A DNA stretch of 55,197 nucleotides from Erysipelotrichaceae bacterium (lineage in GTDB: Bacteria > Bacillota_I > Bacilli_A > Erysipelotrichales > Erysipelotrichaceae). Both the position numbers and the translations under genes were made by a program. The stretch spans positions 1-55,197 of the forward strand of contig SVBN01000011.1 in NCBI GenBank assembly GCA_015058875.1, read 5' to 3'. The notes below the pieces were generated by a model. That model had not been told where the DNA came from, did not search any database, and saw only the letters and a program-made list of their open reading frames with translations. Shown piece after piece: positions 54,090 to 55,197 of this stretch. Within the stretch, counting starts at the first letter, position 1. Each line of letters opens with the position of its first letter.

Positions 54090-54318
54090 AAAACGAAGAA
54101 GGGAACAAGTATTCCTGAAAATCAGTCTCAGAAAGCCGGTGGGTGATGCAAACCGGTCTGATATCAGAAAGAAATCCATCCCGGAGCGGGACCAATCATC
54201 CCCGGCACGTCCGTTACGCGTTAATGAAGAGGCAAATTGTTTCACGTGAAACAATTATGCAAATAGGGTGGCACCGCGTTTAACATCGTCCCTTGTCAGG
54301 ATGATGTTTTATTTATAG
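54090..54318 (+). promoter_or_regulatory. T-box riboswitch controlling serS
   Basis: The leader has the T-box core AGGGTGGCACCGCG (54265-54278) that pairs with the tRNA acceptor end, and a terminator-like stem around CATCGTCCC/AGGATGATG with TTTTATTT (about 54284-54312). Upstream, AGAAAGCCGG and GATGCAAACCGG (54130-54156) match the stem I motifs. A plausible serine specifier is UCC at 54175-54177; it is not proven. Uncharged tRNA-Ser should favour serS expression. It also contains a parS site at 54238-54253. Confidence 0.85.
54238..54253. promoter_or_regulatory. parS centromere-like site
   Basis: TGTTTCACGTGAAACA is a perfect 16-bp palindrome identical to the commonest parS sequence bound by ParB/Spo0J; it is extended to 22 bp (AATT...AATT, 54235-54256). 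It lies 10 kb from oriC on the right arm and inside the serS leader. parA and parB are not in the window. Confidence 0.85.
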
Positions 54319-54327
54319 GAGGCAGAC

Positions 54328-55197
54328 ATGATAGACATTAAACTGATTCGTGAAAATCCGGAGCTTGTCAAAGAAAATATCAGAAAGAAGTTCCAGGATG
54401 AAAAACTTCCGCTTGTGGATGAGGTTGCGGAACTGGATAAGAAATTCCGTGATTCCAAGACAAGAGCAGACTCCCTGAGAGGAGACAGAAACAGAATTTC
54501 CAAATCCATCGGTCAGCTGATGCGTGAAGGGAAACGTGAAGAAGCCGAAGCTGCGAAACAGCAGGTTAAAGATATGGAACAGGAACTTCTTGATCTTGAA
54601 AAGAAAGAAGAAGAATTCTCTGCTGTAATTAAGGAAAAAATGATGGTCATTCCGAACATTATTGATCCTTCCGTTCCGATCGGAAAAGATGACTCCGAAA
54701 ACGTAGAAATTGAAAAGTTCGGTGAACCTGTCGTTCCTGATTTTGAAATTCCGTATCATACAGATATTCTTGCGGCACTGGACGGTATCGATCTTGACAG
54801 TGCAAGAAATACTTCCGGAAACGGCTTCTATTATCTGATGGGTGATGTTGCCAGACTGCATTCTTCCATTCTTGCATATGCACGCGATTTCATGATCAAC
54901 AGGGGATTCACTTATTTCATTCCTCCGTTCATGATTCACGGCGATGTCGTCAACGGCGTCATGAGCTTCACGGAAATGCAGAATATGATGTATAAGATCG
55001 AAGGGGAAGATCTTTATCTGATCGGTACATCCGAGCATTCCATGATCGGACGCTTCATGGGAAGAACACTGAAAAAGGAAAATCTTCCTTATACTCTGAC
55101 AAGCTACAGCCCCTGCTTCAGAAAAGAAGTCGGCGCTCACGGTATCGAAGAGCGCGGTCTGTACAGAGTACATCAGTTTGAAAAACAGGAAATGGTC
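54328..55197 (+). CDS. serS: seryl-tRNA synthetase (3' end cut by window edge)
   Basis: The ATG at 54328 (AGGAGGCAG upstream) opens 290 codons without a stop before the edge. The N-terminal tRNA-binding coiled coil spans about residues 30-105 (MIDIKLIRENPELVKENIRKKF to EKKEEEFSAVI). The catalytic domain begins near 125. Class II motif 2 is present: SYSPCFRKEVGAHGIEERGLYRVHQFEKQEM. It charges tRNA-Ser with serine and is controlled by the T-box leader before it. Confidence 0.95.
   Translation, partial: MIDIKLIRENPELVKENIRKKFQDEKLPLVDEVAELDKKFRDSKTRADSLRGDRNRISKSIGQLMREGKREEAEAAKQQVKDMEQELLDLEKKEEEFSAVIKEKMMVIPNIIDPSVPIGKDDSENVEIEKFGEPVVPDFEIPYHTDILAALDGIDLDSARNTSGNGFYYLMGDVARLHSSILAYARDFMINRGFTYFIPPFMIHGDVVNGVMSFTEMQNMMYKIEGEDLYLIGTSEHSMIGRFMGRTLKKENLPYTLTSYSPCFRKEVGAHGIEERGLYRVHQFEKQEMV

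Overview
The window is a Firmicutes chromosome segment that spans the replication origin. The best fit is a member of the Erysipelotrichia (Erysipelotrichaceae-like). That placement is inferred from gene content, moderate GC, and DnaA, GyrA and SerS sequences of low-GC Gram-positive type; no 16S gene is present to settle it. The order rpmH-rnpA-yidC-khpB, oriC, dnaA-dnaN-yaaA-recF-gyrB-gyrA, T-box-serS fixes the origin at about 43.6-44.0 kb and again between dnaA and dnaN.

Layout. Positions 1-790 hold the 5' end of an IS110-family element, cut by the window edge and abutting the gpmI terminator. From 0.8 to 3.3 kb both kinds of phosphoglycerate mutase (gpmI, gpmA) lie in tandem. From 3.5 to 9 kb there is a frameshifted ATPase gene, an orphan PhnD-like lipoprotein, a tyrosine phosphatase, a 5'-nucleotidase-like protein with a damaged metal site, and a HAD phosphatase. 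From 9 to 15 kb lies beta-glucoside and pentose metabolism (GH1 and GH4 6-phospho-beta-glucosidases, an RpiB/LacAB-type isomerase), a MATE pump and a YfcE-like phosphoesterase. From 15 to 19 kb an LRR protein, a VWA-like protein and a MoxR ATPase overlap as one operon.

From 19 to 21.3 kb are small redox enzymes (ABM monooxygenase, aldo/keto reductase, metallo-beta-lactamase fold). A TetR regulator with a clear palindromic operator then faces a 912-residue FAD/Fe-S oxidoreductase followed by hypA. Next is a six-gene, fully overlapping operon (25.2-30.4 kb) with its own promoter: a pseudo-aldolase, a class II aldolase, two FAD oxidoreductases of the glycerol-3-phosphate dehydrogenase kind, a DUF1667 protein and an APH-fold kinase. 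It looks like an uncharacterised sugar-phosphate or polyol-phosphate pathway. Another MATE pump, an HD phosphohydrolase, a small kinase, tRNA-Ala(GGC), a candidate 6S-like RNA, a UMF1-type transporter and a spermidine-synthase-like protein follow.

The core segment starts with a leftward, tightly coupled operon (hypothetical membrane protein, pth, mfd, rqcP, divIC). The rightward rpmH operon follows, running toward oriC, then the dnaA-gyrA block. Two minus-strand genes (a basic Lys-tailed protein and a lipoprotein) separate gyrA from serS. serS is cut by the right edge and is preceded by a T-box leader that contains a perfect parS palindrome.
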